64,000 bases of DNA from Ralstonia sp. 25mfcol4.1 (GTDB lineage Bacteria; Pseudomonadota; Gammaproteobacteria; Burkholderiales; Burkholderiaceae). The DNA lies in contig NZ_FNJO01000001.1 in NCBI RefSeq assembly GCF_900104095.1, forward strand, positions 558,001 through 622,000, given 5' to 3'. The translations under genes and the position numbers were made by a program. The stretch's first letter is position 1; each line of letters opens with the position of its first letter. Under the pieces are notes generated by a model. That model saw only the letters and a list, made by a program, of their open reading frames with translations, had not been told where the DNA came from and searched no databases. Below are positions 47,984 to 55,711 of this stretch, one piece after another.

Positions 47984-48331
47984 ATGCATACCAATCCCTC
48001 CGGCCTGCAATACGAAGACACCGTCGTCGGCTCGGGCGACGAAGCCACGGCTGGCAAGCACGTGACCGTGCATTACACCGGCTGGCTCTACGAAAACGGC
48101 CAACCGGGCCGCAAGTTCGATTCGAGCAAGGACCGTAACGACCCGTTCGTCTTCCCGCTGGGCGCCGGCCATGTGATCCGTGGCTGGGACGAAGGCGTGC
48201 AAGGCATGAAGGTGGGCGGCACGCGCCGCCTGGTGATCCCGGCCGATCTCGGCTACGGCGCGCGCGGCGCGGGCGGCGTGATCCCGCCGAACGCCACCCT
48301 GCTGTTCGAAGTGGAACTGCTGTCGGTCTGA
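47984..48331 (+). CDS. FKBP-type peptidyl-prolyl cis-trans isomerase
   Basis: 115-aa single-domain FKBP, a cytosolic prolyl isomerase and chaperone. The core reads [49 protein letters not shown] and [14 protein letters not shown], with the usual aromatic active-site residues present. No signal peptide. A terminator follows. Paralogue identity (SlyD, FkpB or generic) cannot be assigned; it lacks the SlyD insert and metal-binding tail. Confidence 0.93.
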   Translation: MHTNPSGLQYEDTVVGSGDEATAGKHVTVHYTGWLYENGQPGRKFDSSKDRNDPFVFPLGAGHVIRGWDEGVQGMKVGGTRRLVIPADLGYGARGAGGVIPPNATLLFEVELLSV

Positions 48332-48352
48332 TTCCGGCGCACACAGCAAAGC

Positions 48353-48383
48353 AAACGGACGCCTCGGCGTCCGTTTTTGTTTG
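48353..48383 (+). terminator. Intrinsic terminator after the FKBP gene
   Basis: Ten-bp stem AAACGGACGC/GCGTCCGTTT with a tetraloop, ending in a T-run (TTTTTGTTT). The A-rich 5' side also gives some termination in the opposite direction for the gene at 48401. Confidence 0.9.
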
Positions 48384-48400
48384 TTCGCGCCCGATAACGG

Positions 48401-48721
48401 TCAGAAACCGATGGCGGCGTTGCCCACGTCGATCCGCACCTTGTCGCGGTCCAGCAGGCGCCCCGCGTGGCGGGCAAAATCCTGCGCCCAGTCGGCACTG
48501 CCGGCAAACCGGTTCTCGCCGGAAAACTTCGCGACATTAAGGATCTTGTCGATCACAAGCACCTTGCCCACGGGGCTCGATGCCTGGCAGTCCAGTTCGG
48601 CATATTCGCGGTCGAACCAGCGCCAGGCGGCGTCCTCGGTGACCGCCGCCAGCTCGCTGTCGTCCAGCGTGAATTCAAATTCCTTGCCGCTGCCAAATAC
48701 CACGGTCAGGGTGTGCGCCAT
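48401..48721 (-). CDS. Conserved hypothetical protein, 106 aa
   Basis: Small soluble protein without recognised domain. The N-terminal half (MAHTLTVVFGSGKEFEFTLD) looks like a beta-hairpin and the C-terminal half is predominantly helical with many charged residues. Bounded by the FKBP terminator and the promoter region of the ChaC gene; no operon partner. Codon usage and length suggest a real gene. Confidence 0.55.
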   Translation of the reverse strand: MAHTLTVVFGSGKEFEFTLDDSELAAVTEDAAWRWFDREYAELDCQASSPVGKVLVIDKILNVAKFSGENRFAGSADWAQDFARHAGRLLDRDKVRIDVGNAAIGF

Positions 48722-48881
48722 GTGCGGTTTCTCCGAAATTCGCCGAGCGTTGAACGAAACTTGCGTGCGTTAGGGCCCCTATTGTAGTGACTTGGCCCAC
48801 GATCCGGCCAACCCATTGGACACGCGCCAACCCAACGACCGTTGCCTGCTGCACACACCTTGACCCCCATGTGTGGTTTGC

Positions 48882-48910
48882 TTGCGACGCATCAAGGCGC
48901 TTTGGATTAT
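48882..48910 (+). promoter_or_regulatory. Candidate promoter for the ChaC-like gene
   Basis: TTGCGA (48882-48887) and GATTAT (48905-48910) with 17-bp spacing. The predicted start site falls about 4 nt before the ATG at 48921, which has no Shine-Dalgarno, so the transcript could be nearly leaderless. Confidence 0.35.
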
Positions 48911-48920
48911 TCTTTCAGCC

Positions 48921-49718
48921 ATGGCCATCACAAGACAGGACCTCGAAGCAAACCGGCTGCGCACGACGCTGTGCAGCACGCCGGTCGCGTCTTCGCTGTT
49001 GCCCGAGGCCGATGTGGAGCGATCGCTGTGCCACACGCTGGCCAGCCGCCCGGACACCCCCGGACTGGACGGCGACGTCTGGGTCTTCGGCTACGGATCG
49101 CTGATCTGGAACCCGATGGTGGTCCATACCGAAAGCCGCCTGGCCACCGTGCATGGCTACCACCGCGGCTTCTACCTGTATTCGAAAATCAATCGCGGCA
49201 CCTGGGATAACCCGGGGCTGGTGCTCGGCCTGGACCGCGGCGGCTGCTGCACGGGCATGGTGTTCCGCATCCCCCGCCATGTCGTCGAACAGGAATTCCG
49301 GGTGCTGTGGCGCCGGGAAATGATGACCGGCGCCTACCATCCGCGCTGGCTGCGCGTGAAGCTCGACGCCAGCCCTGACGCACCCGAGCAGCGGGCGCTC
49401 GCTTTCGTGATGAATCGCGAACATGCCGGCTATGCCGGCCGGCTGCCCGACGCGCGCGTGGTGGACTGCCTGCGTCACGCCTGCGGCCTGTACGGGCCGG
49501 CCCGCGAGTATCTGCACCAAACGCTGCTGGGGCTGGCCACGCATGGCGTGGACGACCCCTACCTGGGCCGGCTCTGGCGCCAGTTGCAGGAAAGCGACGC
49601 CGCCGAAGCCACCAGCGACGCCTGTGCCGTCGCCACGCCGGTGGGAACCTCGGCCTCGGCGGCGACCTGCCCCGAGGACGCCGTGGCTGCCACGGCCCAT
49701 CCCCACGAAACCGTCTGA
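48921..49718 (+). CDS. ChaC-like gamma-glutamylcyclotransferase
   Basis: 265-aa protein of the ChaC branch of gamma-glutamylcyclotransferases, which release 5-oxoproline from glutathione. The substrate loop VFGYGSLIWNP is present and a catalytic Glu is likely in the RREMMTGAYHPRW region. The C-terminus adds about 35 low-complexity Ala/Thr-rich residues (from SDAAEATSDACAVATPVGTS) beyond the usual end. The ATG at 48921 was preferred; an in-frame GTG upstream (48873) overlaps the promoter. The ankyrin gene follows 21 bp downstream. Confidence 0.88.
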   Translation: MAITRQDLEANRLRTTLCSTPVASSLLPEADVERSLCHTLASRPDTPGLDGDVWVFGYGSLIWNPMVVHTESRLATVHGYHRGFYLYSKINRGTWDNPGLVLGLDRGGCCTGMVFRIPRHVVEQEFRVLWRREMMTGAYHPRWLRVKLDASPDAPEQRALAFVMNREHAGYAGRLPDARVVDCLRHACGLYGPAREYLHQTLLGLATHGVDDPYLGRLWRQLQESDAAEATSDACAVATPVGTSASAATCPEDAVAATAHPHETV

Positions 49719-49739
49719 CCGAAGCCACTGCCGACCATC

Positions 49740-50543
49740 ATGACGCGCTCCCAGACCCGTCCCCGCCGCCAGGCACTCGCTGAAATGCTGGGGCTCATGG
49801 GATTGCTGATGGGTGGCGGACTGCTGGCGGGGCAAGGTGGCCAGACGCTGGCGCGCTCGATCGGCGGGCTGCGCGACGCGTCGTCGCCGTCGGCACCGGC
49901 GCCCCACCCGCCGCCCTCCCACCCGGCGGCACGTGGTGAAGGCATATCCGCACTCGACCGCAACCTGATCACGGCAGCCAGCATTGGCGACCTCGATCTG
50001 GTCAACCGGCTACTCAAGGCCGGCGCGTCGCTACGTGCCGTGGACGAACGCGGCCGCTCCGCGCTGCTGGCAGCGGTGTACAACCGCCGGGGCGACGTGG
50101 CGCGCGCGCTGATCATGGCCGGCGCCGACGTGAACCAGAAAGACGGCGAATCCAACAGCGCCTTCCTGCTGGCATCAGCCACCAACCAGATCGATGTGGT
50201 GCGCCTGTCGCTGTCGCATGGCGCCGATATCCGCAGCACCGACCGCTACGATGGCACGGCCCTGATTGCGGCCTGCCAGCATGGCAACGTCGAAGTCGTA
50301 AAACTGCTATTGAAGGCAGGCGTGCCGGTCGATCGCGTCAATCAGCTTGGGTGGACGGCACTGCTGGAAGCCATCATCCTCGGCGACGGCAGCGCCCGCT
50401 ATGAAGAGATCGTGCAATTGCTGATCGATGCCGGTGCAGACGCCAACCTGGCGGACCGAGAGGGCATCACGCCGTCGCGCCATGCGCGCGAGCGCGGTTA
50501 CAAGACGATGGTCAAGATGCTGATGCGTGCCAGGGGGCACTGA
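49740..50543 (+). CDS. Ankyrin-repeat protein
   Basis: 267-aa protein with a hydrophobic N-terminal segment (AEMLGLMGLLMGGGLLAG, residues 14-31) that may anchor or export it, a Pro/Ala-rich spacer, and five ankyrin repeats from about residue 75 (LITAASIGDLDLVNRLLKAG; GRSALLAAVYNRRGDVARAL; and so on). Ankyrin repeats mediate protein binding; bacterial single-copy examples often protect against oxidants or buffer partners such as catalases. Starts 21 bp after the ChaC gene, likely same transcript. Partner unknown. Confidence 0.85.
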   Translation: MTRSQTRPRRQALAEMLGLMGLLMGGGLLAGQGGQTLARSIGGLRDASSPSAPAPHPPPSHPAARGEGISALDRNLITAASIGDLDLVNRLLKAGASLRAVDERGRSALLAAVYNRRGDVARALIMAGADVNQKDGESNSAFLLASATNQIDVVRLSLSHGADIRSTDRYDGTALIAACQHGNVEVVKLLLKAGVPVDRVNQLGWTALLEAIILGDGSARYEEIVQLLIDAGADANLADREGITPSRHARERGYKTMVKMLMRARGH

Positions 50544-50613
50544 AGCAGATCCAGCTACCCCCGATAGCTGCGCCCCTCCCCGCGTCGCGGGAGAGGGGCG
50601 CCGGCCACCCACG

Positions 50614-52323
50614 TCAGGACGCGGCGGCAGGCGTCTGGCGCGCGTTTTCCGATTCCTGCAGCTGGCGCCACATCACCTTGCCGGTGCCCGACTTCGGCAG
50701 TGCATCGACAAATTCCACCACGCGCGGGTACTTGTAGGCCGCCATGTTTTCCTTGGCCCATTCGATGATGTCCTCGGGCCGCGTCTTGCCCTTGGCGTCG
50801 GCGCGCAGCACCACCACCGCCTTCACCGTCTCGCCGCGATACTGGTCGCGCGTGCCGATGATGCAGGCCTCCTGCACGGCCGGATGCTTGTACAGCAGGT
50901 TTTCCACCTCGGCTGGCCAGACCTTGAAGCCCGACGCATTGATCATGCGCTTGAGGCGGTCGGTGATGAAGTAATAGCCTTCTTCGTCCATGCGGCCCAG
51001 GTCGCCGGTACGGAAGTAGGTCTGGCCTTCGAACTCGATGAACGCGTCGCGGGTGGCGTCTTCCTTGCCCCAGTACCCCTTGAACACCTGCGGGCCGCGC
51101 ACGATGATCTCGCCCACCTCGTTGGGCGGCATTTCCTGCAGCGTGACCGGGTCCACCACGCGCGCGTCGGTGTTGAAGGTCGGCACGCCCAGGCACTGCA
51201 GCTTGGCGCGCTCGGATGGATTGCTATGGGTCGGCGCCATGGTCTCCGACAGGCCGTAGCCTTCCAGGTAGCTCAGCCCGAACTGCGTCTTCAGGCGTTC
51301 CGCCACCGCCTGCGGCATGGCCGCGCCGCCGCCACCGATGTAGCGCAGGCTGCTGACGTCGAACGTCGCCAGGTTCGGGCTGCCCAGGAAGTCGATCACC
51401 ATGGTCGGGATGTTGGTCCAGTGCGTGACCTGGTAGCGCGAGATCAGGCGCCCGGCCACTTCGCGATCCCAGCGCGGCAGCATCACCACGGTGGCGCCGG
51501 TGTAGATCGGGCCGTTCATGCCGTACTGCATGCCGGTCACGTGGAACAGCGGCAGCACCGACAGGATCACCGATTCCGCGCCACTGCCCGACCACGTCGC
51601 GCCGCCGATCACGTTGTGCATCACCGAGCGATGGGTGTGGATGCAGCCCTTCGGAAAGCCCGTGGTGCCCGATGTGTACGGCATCACCGCCATGTCGTCG
51701 GGGCCGGCGGTATGCGGCCCCGGCTGCAGGCCGGCACCCAGCGCCTGCGCCCACGGCGTGGCGCTGTCCGGCAGCGGATGCTGCACGGTCAGCCAGGCGG
51801 GCGGCGCATCCTCGGGAAATTCGTGCGACGGCGGCAGCGCGTCGGCGTACTGCGTCACCAGCAGATGCTGCAGGCGCTGGTCGGCGGCCAGTTCGCTGTC
51901 GGCCTGCATCGCGCCGGCCGCCAGGTCTGCCGTGCAGATTGCCACGCGGGCGCCGGCATCGGTGATGTAGTGCTTGAATTCCTCGGCGCGGTTCATCGGA
52001 TTGACCGGCACCACCACGGCGTCCGCGCGCAGTATCGCGTAATAGCTGATGATGAACTGCGGGCAGTTCTGCATGTACAGCAGCACACGATCGCCCTTCT
52101 TCACCCCCGCCTTCTGCTGCAGCCAGCCGGCCATCGCCGTGGCCTGCGCCTCCAGCGCACGGAACGTGATGGCGTTGCCGAAGTAGCGGATCGCGGCCTT
52201 GTCCGCATAGCGGTGTGCCGAGACTTCGAGGTTGTACCAGAGCGAAGTTTCCGGCAGCACGATTTCGGTCGGCACTCGCTTGGGCCAGAACTGAAAATGC
52301 GGACGGGCGGGCTTGGTGGTCAT
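50614..52323 (-). CDS. Long-chain or aromatic acyl-CoA ligase (AMP-binding)
   Basis: 569-aa ANL-superfamily acyl-CoA synthetase. The P-loop YTSGTTGFPKG, motif YGLSETM, the hinge block YFRTGDLGRMDEEGYYFITD with RLKRMINASGFKVWPAEVE, and the C-terminal catalytic Lys in LPKSGTGKVMWRQL are all intact. Likely substrate: a medium or long-chain fatty acid, by similarity of the long-chain-ligase type; not certain. The promoter overlaps a TetR-type dyad, fitting repression relieved by an acyl-CoA. No partner genes are adjacent. Confidence 0.9.
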   Translation of the reverse strand: MTTKPARPHFQFWPKRVPTEIVLPETSLWYNLEVSAHRYADKAAIRYFGNAITFRALEAQATAMAGWLQQKAGVKKGDRVLLYMQNCPQFIISYYAILRADAVVVPVNPMNRAEEFKHYITDAGARVAICTADLAAGAMQADSELAADQRLQHLLVTQYADALPPSHEFPEDAPPAWLTVQHPLPDSATPWAQALGAGLQPGPHTAGPDDMAVMPYTSGTTGFPKGCIHTHRSVMHNVIGGATWSGSGAESVILSVLPLFHVTGMQYGMNGPIYTGATVVMLPRWDREVAGRLISRYQVTHWTNIPTMVIDFLGSPNLATFDVSSLRYIGGGGAAMPQAVAERLKTQFGLSYLEGYGLSETMAPTHSNPSERAKLQCLGVPTFNTDARVVDPVTLQEMPPNEVGEIIVRGPQVFKGYWGKEDATRDAFIEFEGQTYFRTGDLGRMDEEGYYFITDRLKRMINASGFKVWPAEVENLLYKHPAVQEACIIGTRDQYRGETVKAVVVLRADAKGKTRPEDIIEWAKENMAAYKYPRVVEFVDALPKSGTGKVMWRQLQESENARQTPAAAS

Positions 52324-52406
52324 GGTGTCTCCTGCGGATGGTCTTCAAGGGACCAGTTTCTGGAAAGCGCGTGTCTCGCAGGGTGGACCCCGCGTAGTGG
52401 TCAAGC

Positions 52407-52436
52407 AATATAACTGAACGACCGTTCTATTTTCAA
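52407..52436 (-). promoter_or_regulatory. Sigma-70 promoter with TetR-type dyad in its spacer
   Basis: On the minus strand TTGAAA (52431-52436) and TATATT (52407-52412) are separated by 18 bp. The spacer contains GAACG (52416-52420) and CGTTC (52423-52427), an inverted repeat of the kind bound by TetR-family acyl-CoA regulators. A bound dimer would cover the promoter of the acyl-CoA ligase gene, 84 bp upstream of its start. Confidence 0.6.
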
Positions 52437-52558
52437 CAGGAGGTTCTCCTACCCATCGCCACGGACTCCGGACGGCGCCGGTTGCAATTTGGGGCTTCGT
52501 CCTCACAATAGGGGAATCCGGCCACAGTGCTGGCCAACCCGATTCCAAGGTGCAGAAC

Positions 52559-53404
52559 ATGAGCGACGTCACCCTGCAGAACTTCGAAGCCGAAGTCATC
52601 AATAGCCCAGTGCCGGTACTGGTGGATTTCTGGGCTCCATGGTGCGGCCCATGCCGCACACTCGGGCCGATGCTGGAAAAGCTGGAAGCCGAAGCCGGCG
52701 GCACGTGGAAGCTGGTCAAGGTCAATGTCGACGAGAACCAGCAGTTGGCCGGACACTTTGGCGTCCGCAGCATTCCCCACGTGGTGGCGTTTGCCGGGGG
52801 GCAGGCCGTCAACCAGTTCGTGGGCGTGCTGCCGGAATCGCAATTGCGCGAGTTCATCGCTACGCTGCCCCCCGGCGACGGTGAGGGCGAGGTCGCGGTG
52901 CAGGATCCCCAGGCGCTGGCCGCGGCCGGCGACCGTGAAGGCGCCAAGGCCGCGTGGCAGGCCGCGCTTGCAGAGGATCCGGAAAACGACTTGAATCGCC
53001 TGGCCTATATCAGCTTCCTGCTCGACGGCGATGCCATCGACACGGCAGAAGCCGAGTTTGGCCGCCTGACGCCGCGTGCGCCGCAGGAAGACGGCTACGC
53101 CGCGCTGCGGACCCGGCTCGATGCGATGAAGGGACTCGACAGCCTGCCCGACGGCGCCGAACTCAAAGCGCAGGTCGAGGCCGACCCGGCCAACCTGGCC
53201 GCGCGCCTGGATCTGGCAAAGGTGTTGATCGCGCGCCGCGAATACGAACCCGCGCTGGCGCAGCTGATGGAAATCGTCCGCCGCGACCGTGGCTTTGAAG
53301 ACGACATCGGCCGCAAGACGATGCTGTCGGTGTTCGAGTTGATGGCCGATTCGCCAGAAGTGGTATCGAAATGGCGCCGGCAACTGAGCACGGCGCTGAA
53401 CTGA
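52559..53404 (+). CDS. Thioredoxin-domain protein with TPR tail (CnoX/YbbN-like)
   Basis: 281-aa protein: thioredoxin fold at residues 1-105 with active-site WCGPC (Cys29, Cys32), then tetratricopeptide-like helices (AAAGDREGAKAAWQAALAED; DLAKVLIARREYEPALAQLM). This matches CnoX/YbbN, a co-chaperone that passes substrates to GroEL/DnaK; unlike E. coli YbbN it keeps both cysteines, so it can also act as a redox catalyst. The ATG at 52559 has AAGGTG upstream; GTG at 52550 is possible. Confidence 0.9.
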   Translation: MSDVTLQNFEAEVINSPVPVLVDFWAPWCGPCRTLGPMLEKLEAEAGGTWKLVKVNVDENQQLAGHFGVRSIPHVVAFAGGQAVNQFVGVLPESQLREFIATLPPGDGEGEVAVQDPQALAAAGDREGAKAAWQAALAEDPENDLNRLAYISFLLDGDAIDTAEAEFGRLTPRAPQEDGYAALRTRLDAMKGLDSLPDGAELKAQVEADPANLAARLDLAKVLIARREYEPALAQLMEIVRRDRGFEDDIGRKTMLSVFELMADSPEVVSKWRRQLSTALN

Positions 53405-53476
53405 GTGGAATTGCGGTGAGTTGAGTGGAAGACGCGCATCGGGGCGGGACGTTTCCCCCTCCGATGCAGAACGGCA

Positions 53477-53950
53477 CTAGACGGCCGGCGCCTCGATCAG
53501 CGAAAAGCCGTTGGCCTTCATATGCTCGACCATCATCGCGTCCATCGACTTCACGTGATTGTCGAACCAGCCTGACAGTTCATCCACCAGGCTGCGGCCC
53601 AGCGACAGCCCGCCCTTGCCGGGGCCCTCCGGATCTTCCAGTTCCTGCGCGATCTTGTCGCGCACGGCCTGCACCACCTGCAGCACGCCCTTGTGCTCGT
53701 TCGTATGGCAGAAGCGCGGGCCGAACTGCATGGCCTCCATCCACTGCTCTTCCTGTTCGAAATGGTGGCGCGTGTGCGCGATCCACTCGTCGTACGCCGC
53801 CAGGAAGCCGGCATCGTCCGATTTGGCCACGGCATCGAGCAGTTGCAGGAATTCCGCGTGCGTGGCGTCGGTGACGGGCTCGCCCAGCCGGAGTTCGTCT
53901 GGCAAGCCTTCCGAGGAAAGACCGTCGTAGGGGTTCTGTGCTGCAGACAT
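53477..53950 (-). CDS. Bacteriohemerythrin
   Basis: 157-aa oxygen-binding di-iron protein. The four-helix bundle ligands are all visible: His31, His63 and Glu67 (HFEQE), His82 and His86 (HTNEH), His132 and Asp137 (HVKSMD). It may buffer or sense oxygen. The ATG at 53950 has no strong ribosome binding site; an open frame continues upstream without hemerythrin similarity. Between the thioredoxin gene and a P-loop kinase gene; no clear functional link. Confidence 0.9.
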   Translation of the reverse strand: MSAAQNPYDGLSSEGLPDELRLGEPVTDATHAEFLQLLDAVAKSDDAGFLAAYDEWIAHTRHHFEQEEQWMEAMQFGPRFCHTNEHKGVLQVVQAVRDKIAQELEDPEGPGKGGLSLGRSLVDELSGWFDNHVKSMDAMMVEHMKANGFSLIEAPAV

Positions 53951-54085
53951 GGATCTGAAAACTTTTCTTTGAGATAAGCGGCAAGGATACCGATTTCGCC
54001 GCTGTCCGATCTGATTTTCCGCAAAGAACGGTATGCTTGACGCTCGCGCCCCTGGCAAGTGACGGATTTCCAGCAAGCCACCGAC

Positions 54086-54664
54086 ATGCCCCGACTGATC
54101 TTCTTCTGCGGCCACGCAGGCACCGGCAAGACTTCTCTCGCCCATCGGCTGATCGGCCCGCTGATGCAGGCCACCGGCGAACCGTTCTGCCTGCTCGACA
54201 AGGACACCCTCTACGGGCGCTACAGCGCGGCCGCCATGCGCGCCATCACCGGCGATCCGAACGACCGCGACAGCCCGGCCTATCTGGACAATCTGCGAGA
54301 CCCCGAATACGAGGGCCTGCTCGACACCGCGCGCGAGAACCTGATGCTTGGCATCAGCGTGATCGTGATTGGCCCGTTGTCACGCGAAATCCGCGCGCAT
54401 CTGCTGATCGATCCCCAGTGGCTGCACGTACCGGACGGCACGCGCACACAAATCGTGTGGGTGCATCTGCCGGAGGACGAAGCCCACGCGCGCATCATCC
54501 GCCGCGCCAATCCCAACGACGCCTACAAGCTCACGCACTGGGACGCCTATCGCGCCCGGCGGTTTTCGCCGGACCCGGCCGAATATCCCGAGCTGATCTT
54601 CTTCGACAACCAGGCGCCCGACGATGCCGCCGTCGACGGCCTGCTGCGGACGTTGGCCGCCTAG
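54086..54664 (+). CDS. P-loop ATPase/kinase of unknown substrate
   Basis: 192-aa small AAA/adenylate-kinase-like protein. Walker A is FFCGHAGTGKTSLAHR at residues 6-21; a later helix (HLPEDEAHARIIRRANPNDA) resembles the lid of small-molecule kinases (gluconate-kinase or zeta-toxin-like fold). The ATG at 54086 was preferred to an in-frame GTG at 54059 because it starts right before the P-loop strand. Its stop overlaps that of the convergent tcdA gene by 4 bp. Substrate unknown. Confidence 0.75.
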   Translation: MPRLIFFCGHAGTGKTSLAHRLIGPLMQATGEPFCLLDKDTLYGRYSAAAMRAITGDPNDRDSPAYLDNLRDPEYEGLLDTARENLMLGISVIVIGPLSREIRAHLLIDPQWLHVPDGTRTQIVWVHLPEDEAHARIIRRANPNDAYKLTHWDAYRARRFSPDPAEYPELIFFDNQAPDDAAVDGLLRTLAA

Positions 54665-55518
54665 GGCTGGCCGGCCGCCAGCGCCCCGATCACCGCCGAC
54701 GCCGCCACGAATCCGAACACCGCCGTCACCGCCACCGACGAGCCAAAGCCCGCGCAGGCCAGCCCCTGCGGGCCGCGCACCGGGGCCGGCGGCACTTCGT
54801 CGATCTCGCACGCCTGCTGCTCGGGCTCGGGATAGCGCAGCGGCTCGTCCGAATAGACCGCCTCGATGCCGAACTTCTTCCTGGGATCGCGCGGAAAGCC
54901 CCACTGCCGGCGCAGGTTGCCACGCACCTTGGCCAGCAGCGGGTCCTGGATCGTGCGGGCCAGGTCCTCGATGCGCACCCGCGTGGGGTCCAGCTGACCG
55001 CCCGCCCCGCCGCACGTGATCACGCGCACGCCCTCGCGGCGGGCCCATCCCAGGATGGCGGTCTTGACCTTCACCGCGTCGATGGCGTCGATCACGTAGT
55101 CGAAGCCTGATAGCAGATCCGCCACATTGTCTTCGGTCACGAAATCGTCGATCTGCGTCACGCGGCAGCGCGGGTTGATCGCCACGATGCGCTCGGCCAT
55201 GGCTTCCACCTTGGCGCGGCCGTAGGCATCGCCCAGCGCGTGGATCTGCCGGTTGGTGTTCGACGCGGCAATGTGATCGAGGTCAATCAGGGTAATACGC
55301 CCCACCGCGTTGCGTGCCAGCGCCTCGGCCGCCCAGCTGCCCACCCCGCCGATGCCGATCACGCACACATTGGCGGCCTCCAGCCGGGCCAGGCCATGCG
55401 TGCCGTACAGGCGCGCCACGCCGCCGAAACGGCGATGGTAGTCGTCGTCGGCAGGGCTTTCGTGTGACAGGGGCGCGGGCAGGTCCTGCTCTGCCAGGGG
55501 CGTAGGGCTGATCGTCAT
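54661..55518 (-). CDS. tcdA: tRNA threonylcarbamoyladenosine dehydratase
   Basis: E1-like ATP-dependent enzyme, 285 aa (E. coli TcdA/CsdL about 268), that cyclises t6A37 to ct6A in tRNAs decoding ANN codons. The nucleotide loop GIGGVGSWAAEALARN and the adenylation signature DLDHIAASNTNRQ are intact. A C-terminal hydrophobic stretch (VAVTAVFGFVAASAVIGALA) resembles the membrane-associated tail of TcdA. No csdA/csdE genes are next to it here. Convergent with the P-loop kinase gene. Confidence 0.93.
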   Translation of the reverse strand: MTISPTPLAEQDLPAPLSHESPADDDYHRRFGGVARLYGTHGLARLEAANVCVIGIGGVGSWAAEALARNAVGRITLIDLDHIAASNTNRQIHALGDAYGRAKVEAMAERIVAINPRCRVTQIDDFVTEDNVADLLSGFDYVIDAIDAVKVKTAILGWARREGVRVITCGGAGGQLDPTRVRIEDLARTIQDPLLAKVRGNLRRQWGFPRDPRKKFGIEAVYSDEPLRYPEPEQQACEIDEVPPAPVRGPQGLACAGFGSSVAVTAVFGFVAASAVIGALAAGQP

Positions 55519-55711
55519 AGTGGAATTCTCAAATCTGCCGGCATTTTATGTCACCGGCGGGAATTCATCCGGCCGGCGAACGCACGCCAAATAGGCGTCC
55601 CGACGACCGCAATGTCAGCCTGAGGCCGACAACCACACGCGAGGAGGCTCCCTACAATTACCTGTGCAGTGGTTGATCCGCCGCACGGCTGCCACCAGGA
55701 GTCCACCCCTT

